Origin: a virus
Length of the DNA stretch: 29,804 nt
Direction: 5' to 3' (one strand)
IMG/VR virus record: IMGVR_UViG_3300031951_000871
Coordinates: 1-29,804 of that record
Part shown: positions 1-6,206 of the stretch, piece by piece
Numbering within the stretch: the stretch's first letter is position 1
How the letters are laid out: the number at the start of each line of letters is the position of its first letter
Translations under genes and position numbers: made by a program
Notes under the pieces: model-generated
Told to the model about the DNA's origin: nothing
Databases searched by the model: none
Seen by the model: the letters and a program-made list of their open reading frames with translations, nothing else

Positions 1-429
1 GGAATCGGTGAGCTTGCTGGTCAGTGAGACCGCAACACCCGTGACAGCAGACTCCAGGATGTTGAGGCTTGACGCTGCCTCCCCTGCTCCTTTGACGACA
101 GCAGACTTGAAAACATCAACACCGTTCCGCGCCTCTTTGAAGGCCGCTGCGATCTTGCTGCCGCCCTGGCTGATCTTGTCCAGGACTGACGAGGGGATGA
201 TTTCCCCCTTCGCCGTCTCAAACTGAAGCTTGGTGCTGTTGAACCGAACCCCTACATCCTTAGCCGCCTTCTCCGCAGCACTGGTGATCTCATCAAATGC
301 CTTCTTGGCCGCTGGCGTCAGCCTGTTGCGGAAGGCCTCACCTGCCTTGCCACCTTCTGCTTCCAGGGCGCGACGGATCTCATCCTGGTTCTCCAGGAGT
401 AAGGCAATCGAAACCTGAAGATCTGCCAC
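1..429 (-). CDS. Tail tape measure protein, N-terminal part (runs off the left edge)
   Basis: Open reading frame read leftward from a GTG at 429-427 and still open at position 1, giving about 143 residues. It begins V-A-D-L-Q-V-S-I-A and continues as an Ala/Lys/Glu-rich helical sequence with short Gly patches, typical of the start of a tape measure protein, which sets tail length and sits inside the tail tube. An in-frame TAG lies 15 codons upstream and GTG is the only plausible start between them; no ATG is available. The promoter-like word at 455-465 ends 25 bases before the GTG, and a terminator precedes that, so this gene appears to head its own transcription unit. The assignment rests on composition and on position after the tail-tube and chaperone genes; another minor tail protein is possible because most of the gene is outside the window. 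Confidence 0.6.
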   Translation of the reverse strand, partial: MADLQVSIALLLENQDEIRRALEAEGGKAGEAFRNRLTPAAKKAFDEITSAAEKAAKDVGVRFNSTKLQFETAKGEIIPSSVLDKISQGGSKIAAAFKEARNGVDVFKSAVVKGAGEAASSLNILESAVTGVAVSLTSKLTDS

Positions 430-454
430 CCGGCCCGCGTCGCGCTACTGATTG

Positions 455-465
455 GAGTTTTCCCG
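455..465 (-). promoter_or_regulatory. Late promoter-like word, copy 1 (before tape measure)
   Basis: Minus strand reads CGGGAAAACTC, ending 25 bases before the GTG at 429. It lies just after the Rho-independent terminator at 474-503, so transcription of the downstream gene must restart about here. Resembles the -10 of SigB/SigF promoters; no conserved -35 is visible. Confidence 0.65.
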
Positions 466-473
466 TGAGCAAC

Positions 474-503
474 AAAAAACCCCGATCTCCGTCCAGACCG
501 GGG
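474..503 (-). terminator. Rho-independent terminator after the 533-967 gene
   Basis: On the minus strand a 9-base stem CCCCGGTCT / AGATCGGGG (one G-U pair, 6-base loop) is followed immediately by six T. It sits 30 bases after the stop of the 533-967 gene and before promoter-like copy 1. Confidence 0.8.
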
Positions 504-532
504 CCATCTCTCCAACACCTAGGACTTTATGC

Positions 533-967
533 CTACAGCCTGACCACTGCGGTGGGACATGTCCATGTCAAGACATGCTGGCTAAGCCCCGTGGTGAGCC
601 CGTCGATGGTCACGTCGGCTGCGTTGCTGCCAGGGAGGAGCGCCTGAAGGCGGTTGAGCACGGCTTGAACGTTGTAGGCCCCGGAGCTGGCCGGCTCCCA
701 CTGCGTCACCGTGAGGCGAAACGTGGGGTTCTGATAGACCTCTCCGGTCTGTGCTGGCTGCGCTGCAGTGCCCATGGGCGAGCGCCAGACGATGACCTCA
801 ACCCCGCTCGGAATCGTGGTGGCCTCGATGGTTTCCTTCGGGAAGAAGTGGGCCAGGGCCTTCCTGGTGCCGCCTCCCGCGAGGGTGTGGATGCCCATCA
901 GGGGGGTCAGCACGGTGTCGGCTGCCAGGAGGTCGAAGAGGGCGATGGTGGTGGTGGGGAGGGGCAT
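533..967 (-). CDS. Tail terminator / minor tail protein-like, 144 aa
   Basis: Starts MPLPTTTIALFDLLAADTVL. The size (144 aa) and the pattern fit a tail-terminator/tail-completion protein (lambda gpU type): N-terminal helices, beta-rich middle with VEVIVWRSP, then a helix NVQAVLNRLQALLPG and a C-terminal strand. Such proteins cap the tail tube at the end that joins the head. There is no single diagnostic motif, so this rests on size, composition and position next to the tape measure gene. The upstream neighbour is divergent, so the gene needs its own promoter; the only candidate is the CGGGAAAACTG word 5 bases before the ATG, which would give an almost leaderless mRNA. A terminator follows the stop. 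Confidence 0.5.
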   Translation of the reverse strand: MPLPTTTIALFDLLAADTVLTPLMGIHTLAGGGTRKALAHFFPKETIEATTIPSGVEVIVWRSPMGTAAQPAQTGEVYQNPTFRLTVTQWEPASSGAYNVQAVLNRLQALLPGSNAADVTIDGLTTGLSQHVLTWTCPTAVVRL

Positions 968-972
968 GTGTG

Positions 973-983
973 CAGTTTTCCCG
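973..983 (-). promoter_or_regulatory. Late promoter-like word, copy 2 (divergent junction)
   Basis: Minus strand reads CGGGAAAACTG, only 5 bases before the ATG at 967, the shortest spacing of the ten copies. The gene to the right is divergent, so this word is in the only region that can drive the 533-967 gene. Confidence 0.6.
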
Positions 984-997
984 CCCCACGCTGCCTA

Positions 998-1009
998 TCC
1001 TGATCAGGG
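998..1009. repeat. Palindrome CCTGATCAGG at divergent junction
   Basis: TCCTGATCAGGG contains the perfect 10-base palindrome CCTGATCAGG. It lies between promoter-like copy 2 and the rightward gene at 1030. The extended 12-base form TCCTGATCAGGA recurs at 9385-9396, also next to a promoter-like copy at a divergent junction, and at 17572-17583 inside the sigma gene. It may be an operator. Confidence 0.35.
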
Positions 1010-1029
1010 CGCTTCACCGACCCTGTGCC

Positions 1030-1239
1030 ATGCCAGAACCCGACTCCATCACCGGCCAATCCTCGGCGCCCATGGCGTTGACAACAGAGCAGCACTTTGA
1101 GATGGAGCGCCACATGCGCTTGTTGGATGACATCACCGACGTAGCAACCCTGCGGAATCTCTCTAAGCAATTCCTACACCTGTGGATGAGTCAGAAAGCA
1201 GCCACAGCCTGGGCGATGCGCCAGCAGTGGGGGCTCTGA
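1030..1239 (+). CDS. NblA-like small protein (phycobilisome degradation adaptor), tentative
   Basis: Encodes 69 aa from ATG 1030, or 55 aa from ATG 1072 (M-A-L-T-T-E-Q-H-F), which is the usual NblA size. The segment L-T-T-E-Q-H-F matches the conserved NblA start L-S-x-E-Q-Q-F. A D-I-T follows about 11 residues later, where NblA has D-I-S or M-S, and the protein ends R-Q-Q-W-G-L, like the K-H-Q-W-G-L ending of several cyanobacterial NblA proteins. NblA is a small helical protein that links phycobilisomes to the ClpC protease during pigment degradation; some freshwater cyanophages carry it. Neither start has a clear Shine-Dalgarno sequence. It is the first gene of a rightward cassette inserted between tail genes. 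Judged from remembered family features only; it could be an unrelated small helical protein. Confidence 0.5.
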   Translation: MPEPDSITGQSSAPMALTTEQHFEMERHMRLLDDITDVATLRNLSKQFLHLWMSQKAATAWAMRQQWGL

Positions 1240-1243
1240 GGCC

Positions 1244-1417
1244 ATGGCTTGCGGTTTGGTTCGCCTGATCTGTGAAGATCCCTCAGACTCCTGGCAGCCA
1301 CCTGAAGGGCAGCAGGGCAGGCCCCTGGTGGTTGATGTTCGCCCAGAAGATGTAGCCAAGACTCTGGCTAGATTGAAAAGCGACGGATGGCAATTCATCT
1401 CGGAATGGCAGCTATGA
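1244..1417 (+). CDS. Small protein of unknown function, 57 aa
   Basis: ATG 1244 to TGA 1417, starting MACGLVRLICEDPSD and ending FISEWQL. It begins 4 bases after the NblA-like stop, and its stop overlaps the next start as ATGA (1414-1417), strong evidence that it is translated in series with its neighbours. It has a predicted alpha/beta pattern (VVDVRPEDVAKTLARLKSDGW) and no motif I recognise. Confidence 0.7.
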   Translation: MACGLVRLICEDPSDSWQPPEGQQGRPLVVDVRPEDVAKTLARLKSDGWQFISEWQL

Positions 1418-2001
1418 CCTCCACCCCATCGGCCCCTGTCAAGACCACCACAGCAGGCCCACCGATCTGGCCGCCTGGGTTGGTTGGCCCCAAGATCCGG
1501 CCAGCCCTCAAGGCGGGCGATCACCACCTGATCGCCAATGACGGGAACGAAACCCTGCGGGCTTTCACCCATGACGGCCGGCCCCTATGGACGATCCCTT
1601 GTCTCTGCCGTGGGCAGGGTGGGGAGGCTGAATGGCACCGCACGGCCACAGACACGCCCCCTGGCCTTTACCGGATCAACAAAGGCGGGATCTACCGGGA
1701 TCACGAGGACCACCCCTCCAGCAAATACCACTCGGCCAACCGCTGCGCCTATGGCTGGTATTCCTTCGATCTGGAAGGTCTGGAAGGGCAGGAGGGCCCC
1801 AGCAGCAAGCCCTACCGTGACGGGATCATGATCCACGGCGGCGGCAGTGCCTGCGGCTGGCCAGGGGCCTGGGCACCGCGTCAAACGCTCTATCCCACCC
1901 TCGGTTGCATCCGCCTCCACAATCAGGATCTGCAGGCTCGCATCCTGCCCCTGTTGCCGCTGGGCAATGTCTACGTCTCAGTGCTGCAGGAGGCCCATTG
2001 A
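1414..2001 (+). CDS. L,D-transpeptidase-like (YkuD-fold) protein
   Basis: 195 aa from ATG 1414 (ATGA overlap with the upstream gene). The C-terminal half carries the YkuD signature: I-H-G-G-G in the first part, then T-L-G-C-I-R-L-H-N, where Cys is the expected catalytic nucleophile with His and Arg nearby. YkuD enzymes make or exchange 3-3 peptide cross-links in peptidoglycan and act outside the membrane; no signal peptide or membrane segment is visible here. The N-terminal half has strands such as HHLIANDGNETLRAF and a DTPPGLYRI segment typical of the fold entry. In a phage it could act on the wall during lysis or be a virion-associated wall enzyme; this is inference. Confidence 0.75.
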   Translation: MTSTPSAPVKTTTAGPPIWPPGLVGPKIRPALKAGDHHLIANDGNETLRAFTHDGRPLWTIPCLCRGQGGEAEWHRTATDTPPGLYRINKGGIYRDHEDHPSSKYHSANRCAYGWYSFDLEGLEGQEGPSSKPYRDGIMIHGGGSACGWPGAWAPRQTLYPTLGCIRLHNQDLQARILPLLPLGNVYVSVLQEAH

Positions 2002-2306
2002 GCACGGATGCACTGGCCCTGGACGTGGCCCTAGTTCGGGTTCAGCTGGGCATTGACACCATGGAGGCGCAATGCGCTGCCGCCATTGAGCAGGCCCACA
2101 CCAGGGCCGCCGCTGCTATCGAGGAGGCCAGCCAGCGAGCGATGGCGCAGGCAGAAGATCGGCTGAAGGCTGCCTACGAAATGGGCAAGCTGGACCATGA
2201 GCGGGAAGTGTTGCTCTCCATTGAGCAGGAGCTGACGGGCGAGGGCGAAAGCACCCATGCCGCGATGGTTCTGCAACGGCTGAAGCGCAAGATCACCGCC
2301 TCTTAA
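1998..2306 (+). CDS. Coiled-coil protein, 102 aa, TTG start
   Basis: A TTG start at 1998 overlaps the upstream stop (TTGA) and is preceded by AGGAGG at 1988-1993, one of the few good ribosome binding sites in this region. The protein is almost entirely helical and charged (IEQAHTRAAAAIEEASQRAM and onward), compatible with a coiled coil, and ends RLKRKITAS. It has no membrane segment, so a spanin is unlikely. Its place after the YkuD-like gene suggests a role with it, but the function is unknown. An internal ATG at 2061 is an alternative start. Confidence 0.65.
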   Translation: MSTDALALDVALVRVQLGIDTMEAQCAAAIEQAHTRAAAAIEEASQRAMAQAEDRLKAAYEMGKLDHEREVLLSIEQELTGEGESTHAAMVLQRLKRKITAS

Positions 2307-2340
2307 CTGGCCCACATCAGGACACGGGCTAGCCTGGGGG

Positions 2341-2372
2341 CGATGCTTTGGCCTGCTGCCTTGGCATCGTTT
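2341..2372 (+). terminator. Possible weak terminator hairpin
   Basis: CGATGC at 2341-2346 pairs with GCATCG at 2364-2369, followed by only three T. Located in the 148-base gap between two rightward genes. The short T tract makes attenuation or RNA structure equally likely. Confidence 0.3.
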
Positions 2373-2400
2373 GCCCATGGATTTCCTTACCTTCCAGTTC

Positions 2401-2418
2401 TTCAAAGGTTCCTTTGAA
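2401..2418. repeat. Inverted repeat upstream of the 2455 gene
   Basis: TTCAAAGG, two bases, then CCTTTGAA: perfect 8-base arms 37 bases before the ATG at 2455. It could be an operator or a leader hairpin. It would be coding if translation began at the upstream in-frame ATG at 2371. Confidence 0.4.
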
Positions 2419-2454
2419 AAGCTGAATCGTTCCATCACTACCTTTACACGAACA

Positions 2455-2892
2455 ATGTCTGCTCTCGTTACCAAACTCAAGGAAGTCCTTGAGTATCTCG
2501 CCACTGAAAAGGCTGGCATCCTGGCTGAACTGGCCTCCACCAAGGCAGCCCTTGCCGAGGCCCTGGCCAATGATGTTGCCGATGCTGGCACCATCACCGC
2601 CGCTCTGGCTGCTGCTGAGGCTGCTCAGTCTGAAGCCGCTGCTGCTCAGATCAGGATCAGCGAGCTTCAGGCCCTGGCCGATGCTGATCTGCTGGAAGAT
2701 GAGGCCCTGCTGGAGCTGCTCGATGGCGTGATCCCCGTCCCGCCAGCTGAGGAGCCCGTGGCACCCCCTGCAGAAGAACCTGCCCCTGTGGTGGATGAGC
2801 CTGCAGTGGAAGAGCCCGTGGCTGAGGAGCCCATCTCCGAAGAGCCTGCGGCACCTGCCGAAGAGCCTGCCCCTGAGGAGCCCGTATCCTGA
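2455..2892 (+). CDS. Helical protein with acidic Pro-rich tail, 145 aa
   Basis: From ATG 2455 (MSALVTKLKEVLEYLATEKA) the first about 95 residues are Ala/Glu/Leu-rich helix with heptad character. The last about 50 consist of Glu-Glu-Pro repeats (EEPV, EEPA, EEPI), giving a very acidic disordered tail. An in-frame ATG at 2371 would add 28 residues but would run through the inverted repeat at 2401-2418, so the shorter form is preferred. Last gene of the rightward cassette, closed by a strong terminator 46 bases downstream. Function unknown; a trimeric or dimeric accessory structural protein is one possibility. Confidence 0.65.
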   Translation: MSALVTKLKEVLEYLATEKAGILAELASTKAALAEALANDVADAGTITAALAAAEAAQSEAAAAQIRISELQALADADLLEDEALLELLDGVIPVPPAEEPVAPPAEEPAPVVDEPAVEEPVAEEPISEEPAAPAEEPAPEEPVS

Positions 2893-2937
2893 CTCGGATG
2901 GGCTAGGATCTTTTCGGACTAGGACCGGCAATGGGTA

Positions 2938-2970
2938 GGGTCTGCGGGGTGAGAGCTGCAGACCCTTTTT
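2938..2970 (+). terminator. Strong Rho-independent terminator closing the rightward cassette
   Basis: GGGTCTGC at 2938-2945 pairs perfectly with GCAGACCC at 2958-2965, followed by TTTTT at 2966-2970. It separates the converging rightward cassette and the leftward tail-tube unit; the T tract serves only the rightward direction. Confidence 0.88.
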
Positions 2971-2975
2971 CATGC

Positions 2976-3155
2976 CTACTCGTCAACACCCCTGCCCTGG
3001 CTGATGCGAAGGTCGCGGTAGGCCTCCATCAGTACGCGCAAATTGAGGTGCACAAGGCAAGACCCCCCGGAGCAGATGCGCCAGAGGATCCGTCCTTGTG
3101 CGGTGACGACATGCACTTGGCCATCACTGGCCCTGATGCCATCGTCTCCCCCCAC
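2976..3155 (-). CDS. Small protein after the tail tube gene, 59 aa, GTG start
   Basis: GTG at 3155-3153, one base after the stop of the tail tube gene, to TAG at 2978-2976. Sequence starts VGGDDGIRASDGQVHVVTAQ and ends SQGRGVDE. It ends 5 bases before the terminator hairpin, so it exactly fills the gap between the tail tube gene and the converging cassette. The strand-rich first half (VHVVTAQGRILWRI) is followed by a helix. No family recognised. Confidence 0.6.
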   Translation of the reverse strand: MGGDDGIRASDGQVHVVTAQGRILWRICSGGSCLVHLNLRVLMEAYRDLRISQGRGVDE

Positions 3156-3156
3156 C

Positions 3157-4023
3157 TTATGAGTTGTCGAGGATGGTGAACACGGTGCCCAGCACGTTCA
3201 GAGTGGCCGAATACTTCACCAGGGCCCCAGCATCGCCCTCTTCGCTCTTGCTGGCGAAGCGGCCGTAGCACAGCTTTTTCTCAACCGTCCCACCAGGGCC
3301 AACCCGCAGATACTTCACCGCCAGCCGCTCGGCCGTGGCCCGCTCCCTGAGAACTTCCATGACCTTGTGGTCAACGTTCTTGTGAGCGGTCATACCGCTG
3401 AACGCGAAGGAGTGAGTGTCAGTCACGCCCACGGTGATGGCAGAACCCCTGGTCACCTGGTCATGGGTGATCACGGTCTCATCCGAGGTCTCCGTGCTGT
3501 GGGGCGCAGAGGTGACGTTCAGCAGCTGGATTGGGGCGCCGGTTCCATCAAGGGGATAGACGCCGGTGACAACGCTGCCAGCGCTGACGGAGGCCGAGCT
3601 GATGTTGGTCGCTGTCAGCGCGTAGCTCACAGTGAAGGGGGAGGTGGTGGTGACCGCCGTGATGGTGTGAGTCCCGTTCAGGCCGGCGAAGGGGGAGGTC
3701 AGACCAGAGACCGCGATCTTTTCGCCCACCAGGGCGCCAGCTGCAGCGCTCAGGGTCAGGGTAACCACGTTGGTGGCGAGGGCTGCATTGGTGACGCTCA
3801 GCGTGTTGCCAGCCACGAACATCTGAAAGGTTGTGCCAGAGCCAGACGCGGCGACAGAAAGCTGACCACTGATGGCGTTGGCAGCATTCAACCAGCTGGT
3901 CAGAGCCGAACCGCCAGCCGCTGCAGTTTGCGCATCCTCAAGGGTGATGTCACTCATCTTGAGGGGCACGATGTAGTGCTGGATGTCCAGCGCTGCGCTG
4001 TAGTCGATGTTGGTGGTGGTCAT
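3157..4023 (-). CDS. Major tail tube protein with inserted beta domain, 288 aa
   Basis: Start ATG 4023 (MTTTNIDYSAALDIQHYIVP). Residues about 80-160 form a Thr/Ser/Val-rich beta segment (LSVTNAALATNVVTLTLSAA; SGLTSPFAGLNGTHTITAVT) resembling the small beta domains often inserted in phage virion proteins. The flanking segments, including FSGMTAHKNVDHKVMEVLRE and a C-terminal YSATLNVLGTVFTILDNS, look like a tail tube core. About 200 aa without the insert would be normal for a tube protein. The call is by composition and neighbourhood (tail chaperone gene just upstream); a capsid decoration or other beta-rich virion protein is the alternative. Heads a unit with promoter-like copy 3, 27 bases before the ATG. 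Confidence 0.6.
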   Translation of the reverse strand: MTTTNIDYSAALDIQHYIVPLKMSDITLEDAQTAAAGGSALTSWLNAANAISGQLSVAASGSGTTFQMFVAGNTLSVTNAALATNVVTLTLSAAAGALVGEKIAVSGLTSPFAGLNGTHTITAVTTTSPFTVSYALTATNISSASVSAGSVVTGVYPLDGTGAPIQLLNVTSAPHSTETSDETVITHDQVTRGSAITVGVTDTHSFAFSGMTAHKNVDHKVMEVLRERATAERLAVKYLRVGPGGTVEKKLCYGRFASKSEEGDAGALVKYSATLNVLGTVFTILDNS

Positions 4024-4043
4024 CGGGCGGGGTCGGGGAGTTC

Positions 4044-4721
4044 TTATCTGGAGTTTTCCCGCCCTTCGATGGCTAAAACGGCACCCGCTTTTGCGGCGGC
4101 AAACGTCGCTGTTGGCACCGCATCCGCAGGGATAGCCAGGGTCACCACGTCCCCGGCCTCCGAGGCAAACTGCCGCATGGCCCCGGCTGCGCTGGCCTTG
4201 GCAATCAGGAAGCCACCCCAGTGCGCCTGATCCACACGATGAGGGGCCAGCAGGATGGCATCCTCTGCAGCCCAGCAGAGACGCGGGGGAGCTGTTGCGC
4301 CCTTGCCTTGCGCCGATAGATCCTGCACCCATGGCCCGTTGAAGGCGAAGTTGGGCAGCAGGCCTTTCTCCAGTAGCGCGAGCATGGCCGCACCAGCCTC
4401 TGCCGGTGGGCGGGCCTTCTCTGAGACATCCGCCCAGAAGAAGAATTCAGACAGGCTGAACGGCTCGTGCTTTACGTCGCGGTTGCGGTTGATTTCCGCC
4501 TGGTACCAGGCGAGCTGGGCGGTGGTGAGTTCCTCGTGGTGAAGCCGCTGCCGTTCGCTTTCGTAACCCGCTTCGAGCGCTTGGAGGACGTAGCCGCCGG
4601 GGAGTCGCCCGAAGCGTTCGCGGCTGAATTCGGGGGCACCGGGCCAGAGTCGCTTGCATTCCCAGTAGCACCGGACCCAGTTTGGTCGGCTGCAATCAAG
4701 CCGACCTGCCGCAGCTTTCCC
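4044..4721 (-). CDS. Tail assembly chaperone, -1 frame extension (gpGT-like)
   Basis: The -1 frame relative to the 4472-5266 gene is open from the slippery site at 4721-4715 to TAA 4046-4044. Frameshifting would join 184 residues of the upstream gene to 223 residues of this frame, a 407-aa fusion. The sequence looks genuinely coding: PEFSRERFGRLPGGYVLQAL, then RLHHEELTTAQLAWYQAEIN and NRDVKHEPFSLSEFFFWADV. In this frame a TGA lies a few codons upstream of the slippery site, so no independent start fits except the internal ATG at 4385 (113 aa), which would begin in mid-domain. The G and GT forms of such proteins hold the tape measure protein while the tube polymerises. Confidence 0.75.
   Translation of the reverse strand, partial: GKAAAGRLDCSRPNWVRCYWECKRLWPGAPEFSRERFGRLPGGYVLQALEAGYESERQRLHHEELTTAQLAWYQAEINRNRDVKHEPFSLSEFFFWADVSEKARPPAEAGAAMLALLEKGLLPNFAFNGPWVQDLSAQGKGATAPPRLCWAAEDAILLAPHRVDQAHWGGFLIAKASAAGAMRQFASEAGDVVTLAIPADAVPTATFAAAKAGAVLAIEGRENSR
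4051..4061 (-). promoter_or_regulatory. Late promoter-like word, copy 3 (inside the end of the chaperone frame)
   Basis: CGGGAAAACTC on the minus strand, 27 bases before the tail tube ATG. It lies inside the last codons of the upstream -1 frame (encoding R-E-N-S), so its position is tied to the downstream start rather than to an intergenic gap. A GTTTTA lies 13 bases upstream of the GGGAAA, a possible SigB-like -35, but other copies lack one. Confidence 0.6.
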
Positions 4722-5266
4722 AGTTGCTCGTCAAGTAGCTTCATATCCTCCTCTGGCGTGGTGGGCTTATCCATCCCGCGCTCTTCTTCCTGATAAACCT
4801 CACACAGAAGCGCAATCAATTCCTTTGGCAGCTTCCTGGTCTTCTCTTCCTGCCAATGAGGCGCAACACGCTGCACCATGATCGTGGCAGCCCTGATGTT
4901 GATTAGGTTCTGCCTGGTGTTCATCTGATCCAAATAGGATCGAATGATCAGGGAGTGCTTAATACTTATGTCGTCTTCCTCGTCTGTGAAATCAGCCCTT
5001 GCGCCTAGGTTCTTGACATAGTGCCTGGTGAGAATGCTGTAGCAATATCGAGGGCTTAATTCAGAGGCAACGGCTAGTTCGTTGCTCTTGGTCATCGTGA
5101 CCAGATAGGGACTATTGGAGGGGTCCACCTTCGCAATGTCGGTCATCTCATCGACGGTGAGGTAACCAAGGCGCGGGATCCTCAGCACCCCTTCCTTCCA
5201 CTTGATCTCAGCGTGCGCGTCCTTGATGGCCTGAGGCGGTGTTTCCCAAGGGAGCTGATCGAACAT
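4472..5266 (-). CDS. Tail assembly chaperone, zero-frame product (gpG-like), 264 aa
   Basis: ATG 5266 (MFDQLPWETPPQAIKDAHAE) to stop at 4472. The first about 180 residues are well structured (LTVDEMTDIAKVDPSNSPYL, an R-Y-C-Y-S-I-L-T-R-H-Y helix). After codon 184 the zero-frame sequence becomes low-complexity (Ser/Ala/Gly then Arg/Lys/Pro), while the -1 frame becomes protein-like, the pattern expected where a dual-coding tail chaperone gene frameshifts. It is longer than lambda gpG (about 140 aa). It starts at the stop of the preceding gene (5266-5736), so it is translated as part of the same unit. Role, from family knowledge: chaperone binding the tape measure protein during tail assembly, not in the finished virion. 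Confidence 0.75.
   Translation of the reverse strand: MFDQLPWETPPQAIKDAHAEIKWKEGVLRIPRLGYLTVDEMTDIAKVDPSNSPYLVTMTKSNELAVASELSPRYCYSILTRHYVKNLGARADFTDEEDDISIKHSLIIRSYLDQMNTRQNLINIRAATIMVQRVAPHWQEEKTRKLPKELIALLCEVYQEEERGMDKPTTPEEDMKLLDEQLGKLRQVGLIAADQTGSGATGNASDSGPVPPNSAANASGDSPAATSSKRSKRVTKANGSGFTTRNSPPPSSPGTRRKSTATAT
4684..4721 (-). promoter_or_regulatory. Programmed -1 frameshift signal: slippery site plus stem-loop
   Basis: GGGAAAG (minus, 4721-4715) is in the frame G-GGA-AAG of the 4472-5266 gene: GGA is codon 183 and AAG codon 184. This is the same heptamer as in the lambda G-T gene. After an 8-base spacer comes a perfect 8-base stem GGTCGGCT / AGCCGACC (4691-4684 with 4706-4699) with a 7-base loop. 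Confidence 0.85.
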
Positions 5267-5736
5267 CAGGACGAACGGCGCCAGGCGCTGATGAAGGCTG
5301 CCTTAAATTGTGAACGATAGTCATAGGGTTCGATGCCCCCGTAGTTGATCGTTCCCAGCACGGCGGAAGTCCAGGGCCTAGCAGGCAGGTTGACCTTGGG
5401 TCGACTCTTGTCGCCCCATGGGTAGATGTTGGCCCCGTAGTGAGCAGCGGCGGCATAATCCACTGACCATTTGAAGGTGGCCAGGGTGCCGCTGATCTGG
5501 AAGCTGTTTGAGGCCTTGAGGATCCCGGTGTCCACGATGTTCCTAGGGGAGCCGACCTCCTGGCCATTGCTGCGGATGGTGGTGCGGGGCCAGCTCCACA
5601 CCTTTGAGCCAAGGGCATCTTGAAAGGCGCTGTTCAGCTCAGGGAAGACCAACTTGGCGGCACTCTCGGCGGCCTTGCGGGATGTGGCTGAGACATCCAA
5701 ATTCACCTTCACACTGGTCCTAGCGGTGAGCTTCAT
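5266..5736 (-). CDS. Head-tail/tail completion protein-like, 156 aa
   Basis: ATG 5736 (MKLTARTSVKVNLDVSATSR) with an ATGA overlap to the upstream gene; its stop touches the start of the chaperone gene. The pattern (N-terminal strand, long Ala-rich helix, then W-S-W-P-R-T, IVDTGILKASNSFQ, Y-A-x-x-x-H-Y-G and a C-terminal PARPWTSAVL) matches HK97 gp10-type tail completion proteins, whose D-T-G-x-L and A-x-x-x-x-x-G segments recur. These bridge connector and tail. Good fit in pattern and position, no catalytic residues expected. Confidence 0.6.
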   Translation of the reverse strand: MKLTARTSVKVNLDVSATSRKAAESAAKLVFPELNSAFQDALGSKVWSWPRTTIRSNGQEVGSPRNIVDTGILKASNSFQISGTLATFKWSVDYAAAAHYGANIYPWGDKSRPKVNLPARPWTSAVLGTINYGGIEPYDYRSQFKAAFISAWRRSS

Positions 5737-6203
5737 CGCCCTGCGGCAAATGTCCCTGTGAACTCGTCTCCTGCAGCAGCGGCGACGATGGCATCAATCC
5801 CGCCAACCCCAGAGAGGGTGGCCAGGGTGAGCCAACCACGCTCGCCTTCAGTGGTGGCCGGCAGGATGCTGAGCTTGCCCATGAAGGCCTCCAACTTCTC
5901 CCCGCGAGGGAGGCCCGCAGGCCTGAGGCCCGTGGTGTTCCATGCCCAGGAGGTGCCAGCCTGCAACCAGGTGCCACCTGAGGGAACGACAGCCCATCGC
6001 GTGATGTTGCCCTCCACGCTGGCGGCACCGATCGCACGGGCGCCAGCCTCCTGCTCCCCTGAGGGCCCCTGCAGCTCTGCAAAGGCCTCGATGACCACCT
6101 GCTCTGTGGTGGCCCTCATGCCCTCGCGCAGGCTGGTGCGTGCGGCGGTAGGCCGCAGCCAGACCATGCGGAGGTTTGCGAAGGGGGCAAAGGGGGTGGG
6201 CAT
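5733..6203 (-). CDS. Head-tail joining or minor structural protein, 156 aa, unassigned
   Basis: ATG 6203 (MPTPFAPFANLRMVWLRPTA) to a stop overlapping the next gene (ATGA). Mixed alpha/beta composition with a Gly/Trp-rich middle (RWAVVPSGGTWLQAGTSWAW) and an Ala/Gly-rich end. The location, just before a gp10-like gene, suggests a head-tail stopper, but I see no diagnostic motif. Start supported by close spacing (3 bases) after the preceding stop at 6207. Confidence 0.5.
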   Translation of the reverse strand: MPTPFAPFANLRMVWLRPTAARTSLREGMRATTEQVVIEAFAELQGPSGEQEAGARAIGAASVEGNITRWAVVPSGGTWLQAGTSWAWNTTGLRPAGLPRGEKLEAFMGKLSILPATTEGERGWLTLATLSGVGGIDAIVAAAAGDEFTGTFAAGR

Positions 6204-6206
6204 GGA

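Noticed and set aside
452-1003. 183-aa rightward ORF opposite the 533-967 gene
   Set aside because: It is antisense to a well-supported leftward gene, crosses a terminator and two late promoter words, and its sequence is Gly/Val/Arg-rich as expected for a shadow frame.
3367-4230. 287-aa rightward ORF opposite the tail tube gene
   Set aside because: Sequence is Gly/Arg/His-rich without structure and lies antisense to the tail tube gene and its promoter word.
3157-4332. Longer 391-aa version of the tail tube protein starting at 4332
   Set aside because: The extra 103 residues are Cys/Gly/Arg-rich and overlap the chaperone -1 frame; ATG 4023 is placed correctly after promoter word copy 3.
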